A DNA stretch of 64,000 bases from Neisseria uirgultaei (lineage in GTDB: Bacteria; Pseudomonadota; Gammaproteobacteria; Burkholderiales; Neisseriaceae). How positions within the stretch are numbered: position 1 is the stretch's first letter; each line of letters begins with the position of its first letter. Where the stretch lies: NCBI RefSeq assembly GCF_962719845.1, contig NZ_CAUIYF010000009.1:1-64000 (forward strand). The letters are read 5' to 3'. Positions 35,934-44,360 of the stretch are shown in pieces. The notes under the pieces are model-generated. The model was given only the letters and a program-made list of their open reading frames with translations. It ran no database searches and had not been told where the DNA came from. A program made the translations under genes and the position numbers.

Positions 35934-37240
35934 ACGCGCCCGACAGCTTTGTCGCCCACTTCCGCGAAGCCGCCCCCTACATCCGCCAAATGCGCGGCAC
36001 GACACTGGTCGCCGGCATAGACGGCCGCCTGCTCGAAGGCGATACCTTAAACAAGCTCGCCGCCGACATCGGGCTGTTGTCGCAACTGGGCATCCGCCTC
36101 GTCCTCATCCACGGCGCACGCCACTTCCTCGACCGCCTCGCCGCCGCGCAAGGCCGCACGCCGCATTATTGCCGGGGTTTGCGCGTTACCGACGAAACCT
36201 CGCTCGGACAGGCGCAGCAGTTTGCCGGCACCGTCCGCAGCCGTTTTGAAGCCGCATTGTGCGGCAGCGTTTCCGGGTTTGCGCGCGCGCCTTCCGTCCC
36301 GCTCGTATCGGGCAACTTCCTGACCGCCCGTCCGATAGGTGTGATTGACGGAACCGATATGGAATACGCGGGCGTTATCCGCAAAACCGACACCGCCGCC
36401 CTCCGTTTCCAACTCGACGCGGGCAATATCGTCTGGCTGCCTCCGCTCGGGCATTCCTACAGCGGCAAAACCTTCAATCTCGATATGGTGCAGGCCGCCG
36501 CTTCCGTCGCTGTCTCGCTTCAGGCCGAAAAACTCGTTTACCTGACCCTTTCAGACGGCATTTCCCGCCCCGACGGCACGCTCGCCGAAACCCTCTCGGC
36601 ACAGGAGGCGCAATCGCTGGCAGAACACGCCGGCAGCGAAACGCAACGGCTGATTTCGTCCGCCGTTGCCGCGCTCGAAGGCGGCGTGCACCGCGTCCAA
36701 ATCCTCAACGGGGCCGCCGACGGCAGCCTGCTGCAAGAACTCTTCACCCGCAACGGCATCGGCACATCCATTGCCAAAGAAGCCTTCGTCTCCATCCGTC
36801 AGGCGCACAGCGGCGACATTCCGCACATCGCCGCCCTCATCCGCCCGCTGGAAGAACAGGGCATCCTGCTGCACCGCAGCCGCGAATACCTCGAAAACCA
36901 CATTTCCGAATTTTCCATCCTCAAACACGACGGCAACCTGTACGGTTGCGCCGCCCTGAAAACCTTTGCCGAAGCCGATTGCGGCGAAATCGCCTGCCTT
37001 GCCGTCTCGCCGCAGGCACAGGACGGCGGCTACGGCGAACGCCTGCTTGCCCACATCATCGATAAGGCGCGCAGTATGGGCATAAGCAGGCTGTTCGCCC
37101 TCTCCACAAATACCGGCGAATGGTTTGCCGAACGCGGCTTTCAGACGGCATCGGAAGACGAGTTGCCCGAAACGCGGCGCAAAGACTACCGCAACAACGG
37201 ACGGAACTCGCATATTCTGGTGCGTCGCCTGCACCGCTGA
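35930..37240 (+). CDS. argA: N-acetylglutamate synthase
   Basis: Two-domain ArgA of 436 aa: an amino-acid-kinase-like domain (about residues 15-280) and a GNAT acetyltransferase domain (about 290-430), with ACLAVSPQAQDGGYGERLL as the acetyl-CoA loop. It performs the first step of arginine synthesis. DUS copies in the frame encode LSDGI segments. Start overlaps the zinc-ribbon gene. Confidence 0.94.
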   Translation: MNAPDSFVAHFREAAPYIRQMRGTTLVAGIDGRLLEGDTLNKLAADIGLLSQLGIRLVLIHGARHFLDRLAAAQGRTPHYCRGLRVTDETSLGQAQQFAGTVRSRFEAALCGSVSGFARAPSVPLVSGNFLTARPIGVIDGTDMEYAGVIRKTDTAALRFQLDAGNIVWLPPLGHSYSGKTFNLDMVQAAASVAVSLQAEKLVYLTLSDGISRPDGTLAETLSAQEAQSLAEHAGSETQRLISSAVAALEGGVHRVQILNGAADGSLLQELFTRNGIGTSIAKEAFVSIRQAHSGDIPHIAALIRPLEEQGILLHRSREYLENHISEFSILKHDGNLYGCAALKTFAEADCGEIACLAVSPQAQDGGYGERLLAHIIDKARSMGISRLFALSTNTGEWFAERGFQTASEDELPETRRKDYRNNGRNSHILVRRLHR

Positions 37241-37264
37241 CCGCAACGGAAAGCCGCCGCAGAA

Positions 37265-37294
37265 ATGCCGTCCGAACCCCGTTTCAGACGGCAT
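37265..37294. terminator. Inverted-DUS terminator after argA
   Basis: One arm is the CCGAAC-type variant, the other a standard DUS; short loop, between argA and the oligopeptidase. Confidence 0.75.
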
Positions 37295-37335
37295 TTCCCC
37301 GATGACAAAGACCTGCCCGACCCTCAAGGACTCCG

Positions 37336-39354
37336 ATGAAATCCTACCCCGACCCCTACCGCCATTTTGAAAACCTCGATTCCGCCGAAACGCAAAACTT
37401 CGCTGCTGAAGCGAATGCCGAAACGCGTGCGCGTTTTTTGGAAAACGACAAAGCGCGCGCGCTTTCAGACGGCATTTTGAATCAAATGCAGGACACGCGG
37501 CAGATTCCGTTTTGTCAGGAACACCGCGCGCGGATGTACCATTTCCATCAGGACGCGGAATATCCGAAGGGCGTGTACCGCGTGTGTACGGCGGCGACCT
37601 ACCGTTCGGGTTATCCCGAGTGGAAAATCCTGTTTTCGGTGGCGGATTTTGACGAGTTGCTCGGCGACGATGTGTATTTGGGCGGGGTGTCGCACTTGGT
37701 GGAGCAGCCCAACCGCGCGTTGTTGACCTTGAGCAAATCAGGCGGCGATACGGCGTACACGCTGGAAGTGGATTTGGAAGCAGGGGAATTGGTAGAAGGC
37801 GGTTTTCATTTTCCGGCAGGTAAAAACCATGTGTCGTGGCGCGATGAAAACAGCGTGTGGGTGTGTCCGGCTTGGGACGAACGCCAGTTGACCAAATCTG
37901 GCTATCCACGCGAAGTGTGGCTGGTGGAGCGCGGCAAAAGTTTCGAGGAAAGCCTGCCGGTGTATCAAATCGATAAAGGCGCGATGATGGTAAACGCGTG
38001 GCGTTACCTTGATCCGCAGGGTTCTCCGATTGATTTGATTGAAGCGTCGGACGGTTTTTACACCAAAACTTATTTGCAGGTGTCGGCCGAAGGCGAGGCG
38101 AAACCGTTGAACCTGCCTAATGATTGCGACGTGGTCGGCTATCTGGCCGGACATCTTTTGCTGACGCTGCGCAAGGACTGGAACCGCGCGAACCAAAGCT
38201 ATCCGAGCGGCGCGCTGGTGGCGGTGAAGCTGAATCGGGGCGAACTCGGGGCGGCGCAACTTTTGTTTGCGCCCGATGAAACGCAGGCATTGGAAAGCGT
38301 GGAAACGACCAAGCGTTTTGTGGTGGCGAGCCTGCTGGAAAACGTACAAGGCCGTCTGAAAGCGTGGCGCTTTACCGATGGTAAATGGCAGGAAGTCGAG
38401 TTGCCGCGCCTGCCTTCGGGTGCGTTGGAAATGACCGACCAGCCGTGGGGCGGAGACGTAGTTTACCTTGCCGCCAGCGATTTCACTACGCCGCTGACGC
38501 TGTTTGCGCTGGATTTGAACGTGATGGAACTGACCGTCATGCGCCGTCAGCCACAGCAGTTTGATTCAGACGGCATCAACGTGCAGCAGTTTTGGACGAC
38601 TTCGGCCGACGGCGAGCGCATTCCTTATTTCCACGTCGGCAAAAATGCCGCTCCCGACACGCCGACTTTGGTTTATGCCTACGGCGGTTTCGGCATTCCC
38701 GAATTGCCGCATTATCTGGGTAGCGTCGGCAAATATTGGTTGGAAGAGGGTAACGCCTTTGTGTTGGCGAACATACGCGGCGGCGGCGAATTCGGCCCGC
38801 GCTGGCATCAGGCGGCGCAAGGCGTGAGCAAACACAAAAGCGTCGATGATTTACTGGCCGTCGTGCGCGATTTGTCCGAACGCGGCATGAGTTCGCCCGA
38901 ACACATCGGTTTGCAGGGCGGCAGCAACGGCGGCCTGATTACCGCCGCCGCCTTCGTGCACGAACCGCAAAGCATAGGCGCACTGGTGTGCGAAGTACCG
39001 CTGACCGACATGATCCGTTATCCGCTGCTGTCCGCCGGTTCAAGCTGGACGGACGAATACGGCAATCCGCAAAAATACGAAGTCTGCAAACGCTGGCTGG
39101 GCGAATTGTCGCCGTATCACAATCTTTCAGACGGCATCAATTATCCGCCTGTACTCATCACCACCAGCCTCAGCGACGACCGCGTCCATCCCGCCCACGC
39201 GCTCAAGTTCTACGCCAAACTGCGCGAAACCTCCGCGCAATCGTGGCTCTACTCGCCTGACGGCGGCGGCCATACCGGCAACGGCACGCAACGCGAATCC
39301 GCCGACGAAATGGCGTGCGTCTTATTGTTCCTCAAAGAATTTTTGGCATCATAA
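37336..39354 (+). CDS. Prolyl oligopeptidase family serine peptidase (S9A)
   Basis: Large peptidase of 672 aa with an N-terminal beta-propeller and a C-terminal alpha/beta-hydrolase. The nucleophile is S530 in GLQGGSNGGL, the acid is in TTSLSDDRVHPAHA and the histidine in GGGHTGNGT. No signal peptide is seen, so a cytoplasmic enzyme is expected. Several DUS copies (SDGI peptides) and one AGGCCGTCTGAA (38348-38359, the AG-DUS dialect) are inside. Confidence 0.9.
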   Translation: MKSYPDPYRHFENLDSAETQNFAAEANAETRARFLENDKARALSDGILNQMQDTRQIPFCQEHRARMYHFHQDAEYPKGVYRVCTAATYRSGYPEWKILFSVADFDELLGDDVYLGGVSHLVEQPNRALLTLSKSGGDTAYTLEVDLEAGELVEGGFHFPAGKNHVSWRDENSVWVCPAWDERQLTKSGYPREVWLVERGKSFEESLPVYQIDKGAMMVNAWRYLDPQGSPIDLIEASDGFYTKTYLQVSAEGEAKPLNLPNDCDVVGYLAGHLLLTLRKDWNRANQSYPSGALVAVKLNRGELGAAQLLFAPDETQALESVETTKRFVVASLLENVQGRLKAWRFTDGKWQEVELPRLPSGALEMTDQPWGGDVVYLAASDFTTPLTLFALDLNVMELTVMRRQPQQFDSDGINVQQFWTTSADGERIPYFHVGKNAAPDTPTLVYAYGGFGIPELPHYLGSVGKYWLEEGNAFVLANIRGGGEFGPRWHQAAQGVSKHKSVDDLLAVVRDLSERGMSSPEHIGLQGGSNGGLITAAAFVHEPQSIGALVCEVPLTDMIRYPLLSAGSSWTDEYGNPQKYEVCKRWLGELSPYHNLSDGINYPPVLITTSLSDDRVHPAHALKFYAKLRETSAQSWLYSPDGGGHTGNGTQRESADEMACVLLFLKEFLAS

Positions 39355-39358
39355 ATCA

Positions 39359-39398
39359 AGACGGCATTCCGTACCGTATCCGATAAGGAATGCCGTCT
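39359..39398. terminator. DUS-containing hairpin between convergent genes
   Basis: AGACGGCATTCC and GGAATGCCGTCT pair as a 12-bp stem; serves the oligopeptidase and the rhodanese gene. Confidence 0.7.
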
Positions 39399-39408
39399 GA
39401 AGCCGCCT

Positions 39409-39735
39409 TCAATAACGCGCTATTTCCGCGTCAACCTCAACCGCCCATGCATCGATGCCGCCCTGAAGGTTGTACAGGTTTTCAAAACCCGCGTCCGCCA
39501 AATACATCGCCGTATGCAGGCTGCGGATACCGTGATGGCAATACACCACAAGCGGCACGCCGTCGTCCGGCAGCTCGTTCTGCCGTAGCGGAATCAGATT
39601 CATCGGGATATGTACCGCATCGGGCAGCGAACAAATCGCCGCTTCTTCATCCGTTCGCACGTCCAACAGTCGGAACGCCCGTCCCTCATCCATCCAAATT
39701 TTCAGTGCCAACGGCGAGAGTTGCACAATATCCAT
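39409..39735 (-). CDS. Single-domain rhodanese
   Basis: Sulfurtransferase-type protein of 108 aa with one rhodanese domain. The active-site loop starts at C66 in VVYCHHGIRS, and the conserved LLDVRTDEE and LQGGIDAW motifs are present. The natural sulfur donor is unknown. The start at 39735 follows AAAGGAAA; the frame continues upstream through a DUS hairpin and is rejected there. It follows a PCMT-like gene on the same strand. Confidence 0.85.
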   Translation of the reverse strand: MDIVQLSPLALKIWMDEGRAFRLLDVRTDEEAAICSLPDAVHIPMNLIPLRQNELPDDGVPLVVYCHHGIRSLHTAMYLADAGFENLYNLQGGIDAWAVEVDAEIARY

Positions 39736-39762
39736 CGGGTTTCCTTTCCCCAATCGAACAAA

Positions 39763-39798
39763 ATGCCGTCTGAAACGCAATCTGCTTTCAGACGGCAT
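39763..39798. terminator. Inverted-DUS terminator
   Basis: DUS pair 13 bases beyond the stop of the methyltransferase gene and upstream of the rhodanese. Confidence 0.8.
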
Positions 39799-39811
39799 CA
39801 CAATCCGAACA

Positions 39812-40468
39812 TCAAAAATTAAAACTGTCGAAAGGATGGGCATCCTTATCGGTCAAATTGGCCACCAAAGTATCGAACAGCACCTTCTCTTCAAACACAT
39901 CGCCCTTGCGCGTAATCAAAAGCGCGCGCTGAACAGGCTTGCGTCCTACGATAACCGCCATGCGTCCGCCATCTTTCAACTGTTCTTTCAGCACTTCAGG
40001 CACAAGGTTTACCGCCCCGCCGACATAAACCGCATCAAACGGCGCACCTGCGGAAAGTTCGTTCAGCCCGTTGTTTTGCACATAATCGATATTGTCCAAA
40101 CCCAAGCCGTCCAACACCGCTTTGGCGCGGTTTTGCTGTTCGGCATCGATGTCGTCCGAAACCACCCTGCCCGCCAATTTTGCCAACAGCGCGGCCGCAT
40201 AGCCCGAACCCGTGCCGATTTCCAAAACCGTATCGTTTTTCGTCAGCTTCAAGCCCTGCGCCAGCCGCGCCACGACTTTTGGCTCCAGCATCTTATGCCC
40301 GTTGGCAAGTGGCAGTTCCATATCCGCATATGCCAAGCCCTGCAAAGACCCGTTCACGAAACGCTCGCGCGGAATCTCCGCCAAAGCGTCCAACACGTCA
40401 AAATCCAATACATCCCAAGGACGGATCTGCTGTTCGACCATATTGAACCGCGCTTTTTCAAAATCCAT
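39812..40468 (-). CDS. Protein-L-isoaspartate O-methyltransferase family protein
   Basis: SAM-dependent methyltransferase of 218 aa with the PCMT pattern: MVEQQIRPWDVLD, motif I VLEIGTGSGYAAALLA (about residues 82-97) and DAVYVGGAV in place of the usual post-I/II acidic motif. Classical Pcm repairs isoaspartyl residues; this branch, common in beta-proteobacteria, may have another substrate. It lies between fRMsr and rhodanese genes on the same strand. Confidence 0.8.
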   Translation of the reverse strand: MDFEKARFNMVEQQIRPWDVLDFDVLDALAEIPRERFVNGSLQGLAYADMELPLANGHKMLEPKVVARLAQGLKLTKNDTVLEIGTGSGYAAALLAKLAGRVVSDDIDAEQQNRAKAVLDGLGLDNIDYVQNNGLNELSAGAPFDAVYVGGAVNLVPEVLKEQLKDGGRMAVIVGRKPVQRALLITRKGDVFEEKVLFDTLVANLTDKDAHPFDSFNF

Positions 40469-40569
40469 TTAGTGCTCCGTCAAATAATTGTTCCAACAAT
40501 GGCAGGCATTATAAAACCACACTCCCGCCGCGCCAACTTCGGCACGCTCCGCCCGCCCCTTTCCCTCAC

Positions 40570-41073
40570 TCAAGCCGCCTGACGCGAAGCCTCAAATCGC
40601 TTCTCCAAAATCTTCGCCAGTTCGCCCAAATACAAAGCATCTGTCTCATCAAACTGCGCCAAATATTCGCTGTCCGCGTCCAACACGCCGATACAGCGGC
40701 CGTCTGAAAACAGCGGCACGACAATCTCCGAACGCGACAAAGACGAACAGGCAATATGGTCGGGATACGCGTTGACATCCCCGACGACCACCGTCTCTCC
40801 CTTCGCCCAAGCCTGACCGCACACCCCGCGACCGAACGGAATCCGCGTACACGCCAAAGGCCCCTGAAACGGTGCCAAAACCAATTCGTCCGAACGCGTA
40901 TCGACCAAATAAAAACCCACCCAAAACCAGCCGAACGCCTCCTTCAAAACCGCCGCCGTGTTCGCCAAATTCGCCACCCAATCCATCTCATCCGCCACCA
41001 CAGACTCAATCTGCGGCAACACCTCCCGATAAAGCGCGGCCTTGTCCGAAGCCGAAAAATGAAGCGCGTGCAT
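40570..41073 (-). CDS. Free methionine-(R)-sulfoxide reductase (GAF domain)
   Basis: GAF-domain enzyme of 167 aa, matching the fRMsr family (E. coli MsrC/YebR). Three conserved cysteines, C75, C85 and C109 with the chosen start, lie in CTRIPFGRGVCG and HIACSS; in the family they perform reduction of free Met-R-sulfoxide with thioredoxin recycling. The ATG at 41073 follows AGGAG; another eight codons upstream is possible. Divergent from tpiA. Confidence 0.9.
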   Translation of the reverse strand: MHALHFSASDKAALYREVLPQIESVVADEMDWVANLANTAAVLKEAFGWFWVGFYLVDTRSDELVLAPFQGPLACTRIPFGRGVCGQAWAKGETVVVGDVNAYPDHIACSSLSRSEIVVPLFSDGRCIGVLDADSEYLAQFDETDALYLGELAKILEKRFEASRQAA

Positions 41074-41253
41074 CACATCTCCTATATTTGCATACATATC
41101 AGGCAGCCATTATAAAACAGCCTGCCCGAAACAACATTCCAAACCGCCCCGGCCGACCGCTTCAAGTTGCGAACCCGCCGCATATCCACTAAACTTCACG
41201 TTGCACCGCGCCACACGCGGCAGACAGAAAAAACACGACACGGAGCAAAAAAG

Positions 41254-42027
41254 ATGTATCGCCAAATCGGAATGTGGGATCAAAAATGGGTCATCGGCAA
41301 CTGGAAAATGAACGGCCGGCTCCAAAACAACAACGCACTGATGCACCGCTTCCGCATCCACCCCACCGCCGAACGCGTCCTCATCGGGCTCGCCGCCCCG
41401 ACCGTTTACCTGCTGCAACTGCACAACGCCATGCAAATCGTTTTAAACAACCGCATCCTCACCTGCGCCCAAGACGTGAGCCGCTTCCCCAATAACGGCG
41501 CGTACACCGGCGAAGTATCCGCCGAAATGCTCGCCGACATCGGAACAGACATCGTCCTCATCGGACACTCCGAACGCAGCCTCTATTTCGGCGAAAAAAA
41601 CGAAATCCAACGCCGCAAAATGGAAAACGTCCTCAACGTCGGACTCATCCCATTATTGTGCGTCGGCGAAAGCCTCGAAGAGCGCGAAGCCGGCAAAGAA
41701 CACGAAGTCATCGCCCACCAACTCTCCATATTGCAAGGGCTGGACACCAAAAACATCGCCGTCGCCTACGAACCCGTCTGGGCGATCGGCACCGGCAAAG
41801 TCGCCACCGTCGAACAGATTGCCGATATGCACGCATTCATCTACAAAGAAATCTTGTCTTTGTGCGGAAGCGATGTTAAAATCCGCGTCCTTTACGGCGG
41901 AAGTGTGAAAGCGGACAACGCGGCCGACATCTTCGCAGTACCTTATGTGGACGGCGCACTCGTCGGCGGCGCGTCATTGTCGTACGACTCTTTTACCGCC
42001 ATCATCAGTGCCGCACAAAATGCGTAG
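41254..42027 (+). CDS. tpiA: Triose-phosphate isomerase
   Basis: TIM-barrel enzyme, 257 aa, interconverting dihydroxyacetone phosphate and glyceraldehyde-3-phosphate. The substrate lysine is in VIGNWKMNG, the catalytic His in LIGHSERS and Glu in AYEPVWAIGTGK, with the phosphate loop YGGSVKADN. CGGAG precedes the ATG at 41254; a start six codons later is possible. secG follows after six bases. Confidence 0.95.
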   Translation: MYRQIGMWDQKWVIGNWKMNGRLQNNNALMHRFRIHPTAERVLIGLAAPTVYLLQLHNAMQIVLNNRILTCAQDVSRFPNNGAYTGEVSAEMLADIGTDIVLIGHSERSLYFGEKNEIQRRKMENVLNVGLIPLLCVGESLEEREAGKEHEVIAHQLSILQGLDTKNIAVAYEPVWAIGTGKVATVEQIADMHAFIYKEILSLCGSDVKIRVLYGGSVKADNAADIFAVPYVDGALVGGASLSYDSFTAIISAAQNA

Positions 42028-42033
42028 AAAAAT

Positions 42034-42384
42034 ATGGAAGCCTTCAAAACCCTAATTTGGATTATTAATATTATTTCCGCTTTGGCCGTCATCGTGTTAG
42101 TATTGCTCCAACACGGCAAAGGCGCGGATGCCGGCGCGACCTTCGGATCGGGAAGCGGCAGTGCGCAAGGCGTATTCGGCTCGGCCGGCAACGCCAACTT
42201 CCTCAGCCGCTCGACCGCCGTTGCAGCAACATTTTTCTTTGCAACCTGCATGGCTATGGTGTATATTCACACCCACACGACAAAACACGGTTTGGACTTC
42301 AGCAACATACAACAGACTCAGCAAGCACCCAAACCCGTAAGCAATACCGAACCTTCTGCCCCTGTTCCTCAGCAGCAGAAATAA
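42034..42384 (+). CDS. secG: Preprotein translocase subunit SecG
   Basis: Small inner-membrane protein, 116 aa, with two hydrophobic helices (about residues 4-24 and 57-75) and the conserved cytoplasmic loop LQHGKGADAGATFGSGS. It assists SecYEG-driven export. The tpiA-secG-tRNA-Leu order is a widespread proteobacterial arrangement. A polar Gln/Pro-rich tail is typical of Neisseria. Confidence 0.95.
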   Translation: MEAFKTLIWIINIISALAVIVLVLLQHGKGADAGATFGSGSGSAQGVFGSAGNANFLSRSTAVAATFFFATCMAMVYIHTHTTKHGLDFSNIQQTQQAPKPVSNTEPSAPVPQQQK

Positions 42385-42397
42385 CAGTTTTTCAAAT

Positions 42398-42483
42398 GCC
42401 GACATGGTGAAATTGGTAGACACGCTATCTTGAGGGGGTAGTGGCCGTAGGCTGTGCGAGTTCAAATCTCGCTGTCGGCACCA
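42398..42483 (+). tRNA. tRNA-Leu (anticodon GAG)
   Basis: Class II tRNA with long variable arm. Acceptor GCCGACA/TGTCGGC, anticodon loop CTTGAGG (anticodon GAG), T loop TTCAAAT and an encoded CCA end. It follows secG by 13 bases. Confidence 0.96.
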
Positions 42484-42487
42484 ACAC

Positions 42488-42518
42488 ACAAAAACGCCTG
42501 AAAATTTCAGGCGTTTTT
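42488..42518 (+). terminator. Rho-independent terminator after tRNA-Leu
   Basis: AAAACGCCTGAAA pairs with TTTCAGGCGTTTT and is followed by T residues. A classical intrinsic terminator for tpiA-secG-tRNA-Leu. Confidence 0.85.
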
Positions 42519-43262
42519 TGTTCAATCCCATCCAACGCTGTCAACCAATTCCAATCAATACAAGGATTTCAGGCTGATTATTATCCTGCCGCCCCCCCTT
42601 CCTGACCGTACAATCCCGTCCAATCCGCCCTAATTGAACTAACCTGATTTTTACGGTATCCGAAAAATAACGCAAAAATAAAGCTGAACGACCGCCAAAT
42701 CAGGAATGCCAAGCGGAAAAGAGCTTGTGGGGAATACTGACGAACCGTAGGGAACGAGGGGGAAACCGTCCAAGATGCAGGGCGGTTTTTTTGGTTCTCG
42801 GAAAATCCCTATATAAAAATGCACCACCCTTACCCGTTACCGCCGTTACTGAAAGATATTATAAAAATAAATATATGAAATAAAATAATAAAAAAATAAA
42901 AATCGGTAACAATTACGGTAACAAGTAGTAACGGATTGGTGGCGGGTTTTGTATGTTTGCGTTTTTTTGCCGTCTTAGCGGCGCGGGTGCATCGGGACAG
43001 AAAGCGGAAACGCACGGAAATACGCCAATTTTTGGTAGGAAAGGTGATTAAACCGCTTGGTTATATTGCGGCATAGGAAGACGGCGAAACGTGCTAAAAA
43101 CGGGAATTTGAGCCATTGGCGGCGGTTGGTTAAAAAACAGGCAGATTAGCCGCCGGTGCTTTCAGACGGCATAAGTGTGGGGATCAGGGGGCGCAAAAGG
43201 CGGCTTGCCGTCTTATCTGTCTTTGGTATAATTCCAAGTATCACTAAACTGACGGCGGCACG
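42519..43262. other. 744-base region without a recognised gene
   Basis: AT-rich in part (about 42840-42910). A hairpin ACCGTCC/GGGCGGT followed by seven T (about 42766-42792) looks like a terminator for a + strand transcript, although no gene precedes it. C7 at 42592-42598 is not in a gene. The right edge has the promoter of the toxin gene. No integrase or direct repeat of the tRNA end was found. Confidence 0.5.
43205..43232 (+). promoter_or_regulatory. Candidate toxin-antitoxin promoter
   Basis: TTGCCG (43205-43210) and TATAAT (43227-43232), spacing 16, about 30 bases upstream of the toxin ATG. Confidence 0.5.
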
Positions 43263-43626
43263 ATGCGGATATTCAAAAACCAGTGGATAGCGAAATTTGC
43301 CAAGAAACATAAAATCAGCGATTCCGAGCTGATAGAAGCGGTGGAGCGGGCAGATAACGGGCTGATAGATGCAGATTTGGGCGGCGGCGTGATTAAGCAG
43401 CGCATAGCGCGGCAAGGACAAGGCAGAAGCGGCGGCTATCGCAGCCTGATACTGTTCAAACAGGCAGACAGGGCATTTTCTTGTTTACGCCTTTGCCAAG
43501 AACGACAGGGAAAACATTACAGATAAAGAACTGGCAGCCCTGAAGGATTTGGCGCGATATTCCGCCAAGTGCAACAAGCAGGAGCTTGAAGCCCTGATTG
43601 TCAAAATGGATTTACAGGAGATTTGA
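43263..43626 (+). pseudogene. Frameshifted RelE/HigB2-type toxin
   Basis: The first 73 codons (MRIFKNQWIAKFAKKHKIS..., then RSGGYRSLILFKQADRAF) and, in the +1 frame, a C-terminus reading VYAFAKNDRENITDKELAALKDLA and ending MDLQEI together form a protein of about 120 aa of the RelE/HigB2 (DUF1044) toxin family. One extra base between 43473 and 43483, within GCATTTTCTTG, joins the two halves. The frame as given stops at 43526. Downstream antitoxin is intact. A sequencing error cannot be excluded. Confidence 0.75.
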
Positions 43627-43628
43627 AA

Positions 43629-43946
43629 ATGGAACGGAAATATAAAAGCGAGCTAAGCGGCGTAATCCACGAAATGGCAAGCGCATTGCACGACATCGGC
43701 GCAATCGACAAAAAGACTATGCGCGGCTTTGACAAGTCCTGCCTGACCGAAATCAAACCGTTGAGCGGCGGGGACATCAAGGCAATCAGGGAGAAGGAGG
43801 CACTATCGCAAGCCGCCTTTGCCATCTATCTCAACGTGGGAAAAAATCACGTTTCGGCTTGGGAGCGGGGCGTTAAGAAGCCAAGCGGCGCGGCGTTGAA
43901 GCTGCTGACCATCGTCAAAAACAAGGGCATCGAAGCCATTGCGTAA
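43629..43946 (+). CDS. XRE-family antitoxin (HigA/NadS-like)
   Basis: DNA-binding protein of 105 aa with a C-terminal helix-turn-helix (about residues 48-100: IKAIREKEALSQAAFAIYLN, then VSAWERGVKKPSGAALKLL). It starts two bases after the toxin stop with AGGAG upstream, the usual toxin-first order of higBA-type modules. It would neutralise the toxin and repress the operon. Here it is retained although the toxin is broken. Confidence 0.85.
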   Translation: MERKYKSELSGVIHEMASALHDIGAIDKKTMRGFDKSCLTEIKPLSGGDIKAIREKEALSQAAFAIYLNVGKNHVSAWERGVKKPSGAALKLLTIVKNKGIEAIA

Positions 43947-44289
43947 CCGGCTTGGCAAACGGCAAAATCAGCAAGTTCACAATAGACGCGCTGCTGAATA
44001 TGCCTGACGAAACAGGCAAGACCGCCGAACCGAATATCAGGGCGTAGCCGCACAAATGCCCCTGCCACATCAAACCAAGCCGAAACGGCGGCGGTGCAGA
44101 CGGCATAGCCCGACCGCGAGGCACGGCGCAGACGGCATAGCCCGACAGCAAGGCACGGCGCAGACGGGCGCGAAACCCGAAACATCCCCGACCGCAAGGC
44201 ACGGGGATTTTTTGCGCCCGTTGCAGGGGGGATTGGATTTAAGCGGCGCGGGCTTGAAGGCAAAACGGGCGGGGCGCAGAACTGTTTAA
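43947..44289. other. GC-rich non-genic stretch with gene remnant
   Basis: The start (about 43951-44047) translates as a protein-like tail (ANGKISKFTIDALLN ... ending NIRA) with no start codon, perhaps a decayed gene. Then tandem repeats (44097-44160) and a hairpin ATCCCCG/CGGGGAT followed by TTTTT (44184-44213). No intact gene is supported. Confidence 0.5.
44097..44160 (+). repeat. Two 32-bp tandem repeats
   Basis: Units at 44097-44128 and 44129-44160 begin CAGACGGCATAGCCCGAC and differ at few positions; a partial third unit follows at 44161. Each contains GCAGACGGCAT, an inverted near-DUS. Confidence 0.8.
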
Positions 44290-44324
44290 ATGCCGTCTGA
44301 ATCTCAAACGATTTCAGACGGCAT
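44290..44324. terminator. Inverted-DUS terminator
   Basis: DUS pair with an AATC/GATT stem extension, 36 bases beyond the 3' end of the M48 gene. Confidence 0.85.
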
Positions 44325-44360
44325 TTTGAAACAACAGCTCAAATTCTCGATTTCCTTCCC

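Noticed and set aside
36551..37909. Open frame of 452 codons on the minus strand
   Set aside because: Crosses argA, a DUS hairpin and the oligopeptidase gene; low-complexity translation.
42398..42483. tRNA-Leu as an integration site of a genomic island
   Set aside because: No integrase and no direct repeat of the tRNA 3' end was found; the normal terminator follows.
42592..42598. C7 tract after tRNA-Leu
   Set aside because: Not within or close to a gene start.
44097..44175. Possible CRISPR array
   Set aside because: The 32-bp units are directly adjacent without spacers; no cas genes in the window.
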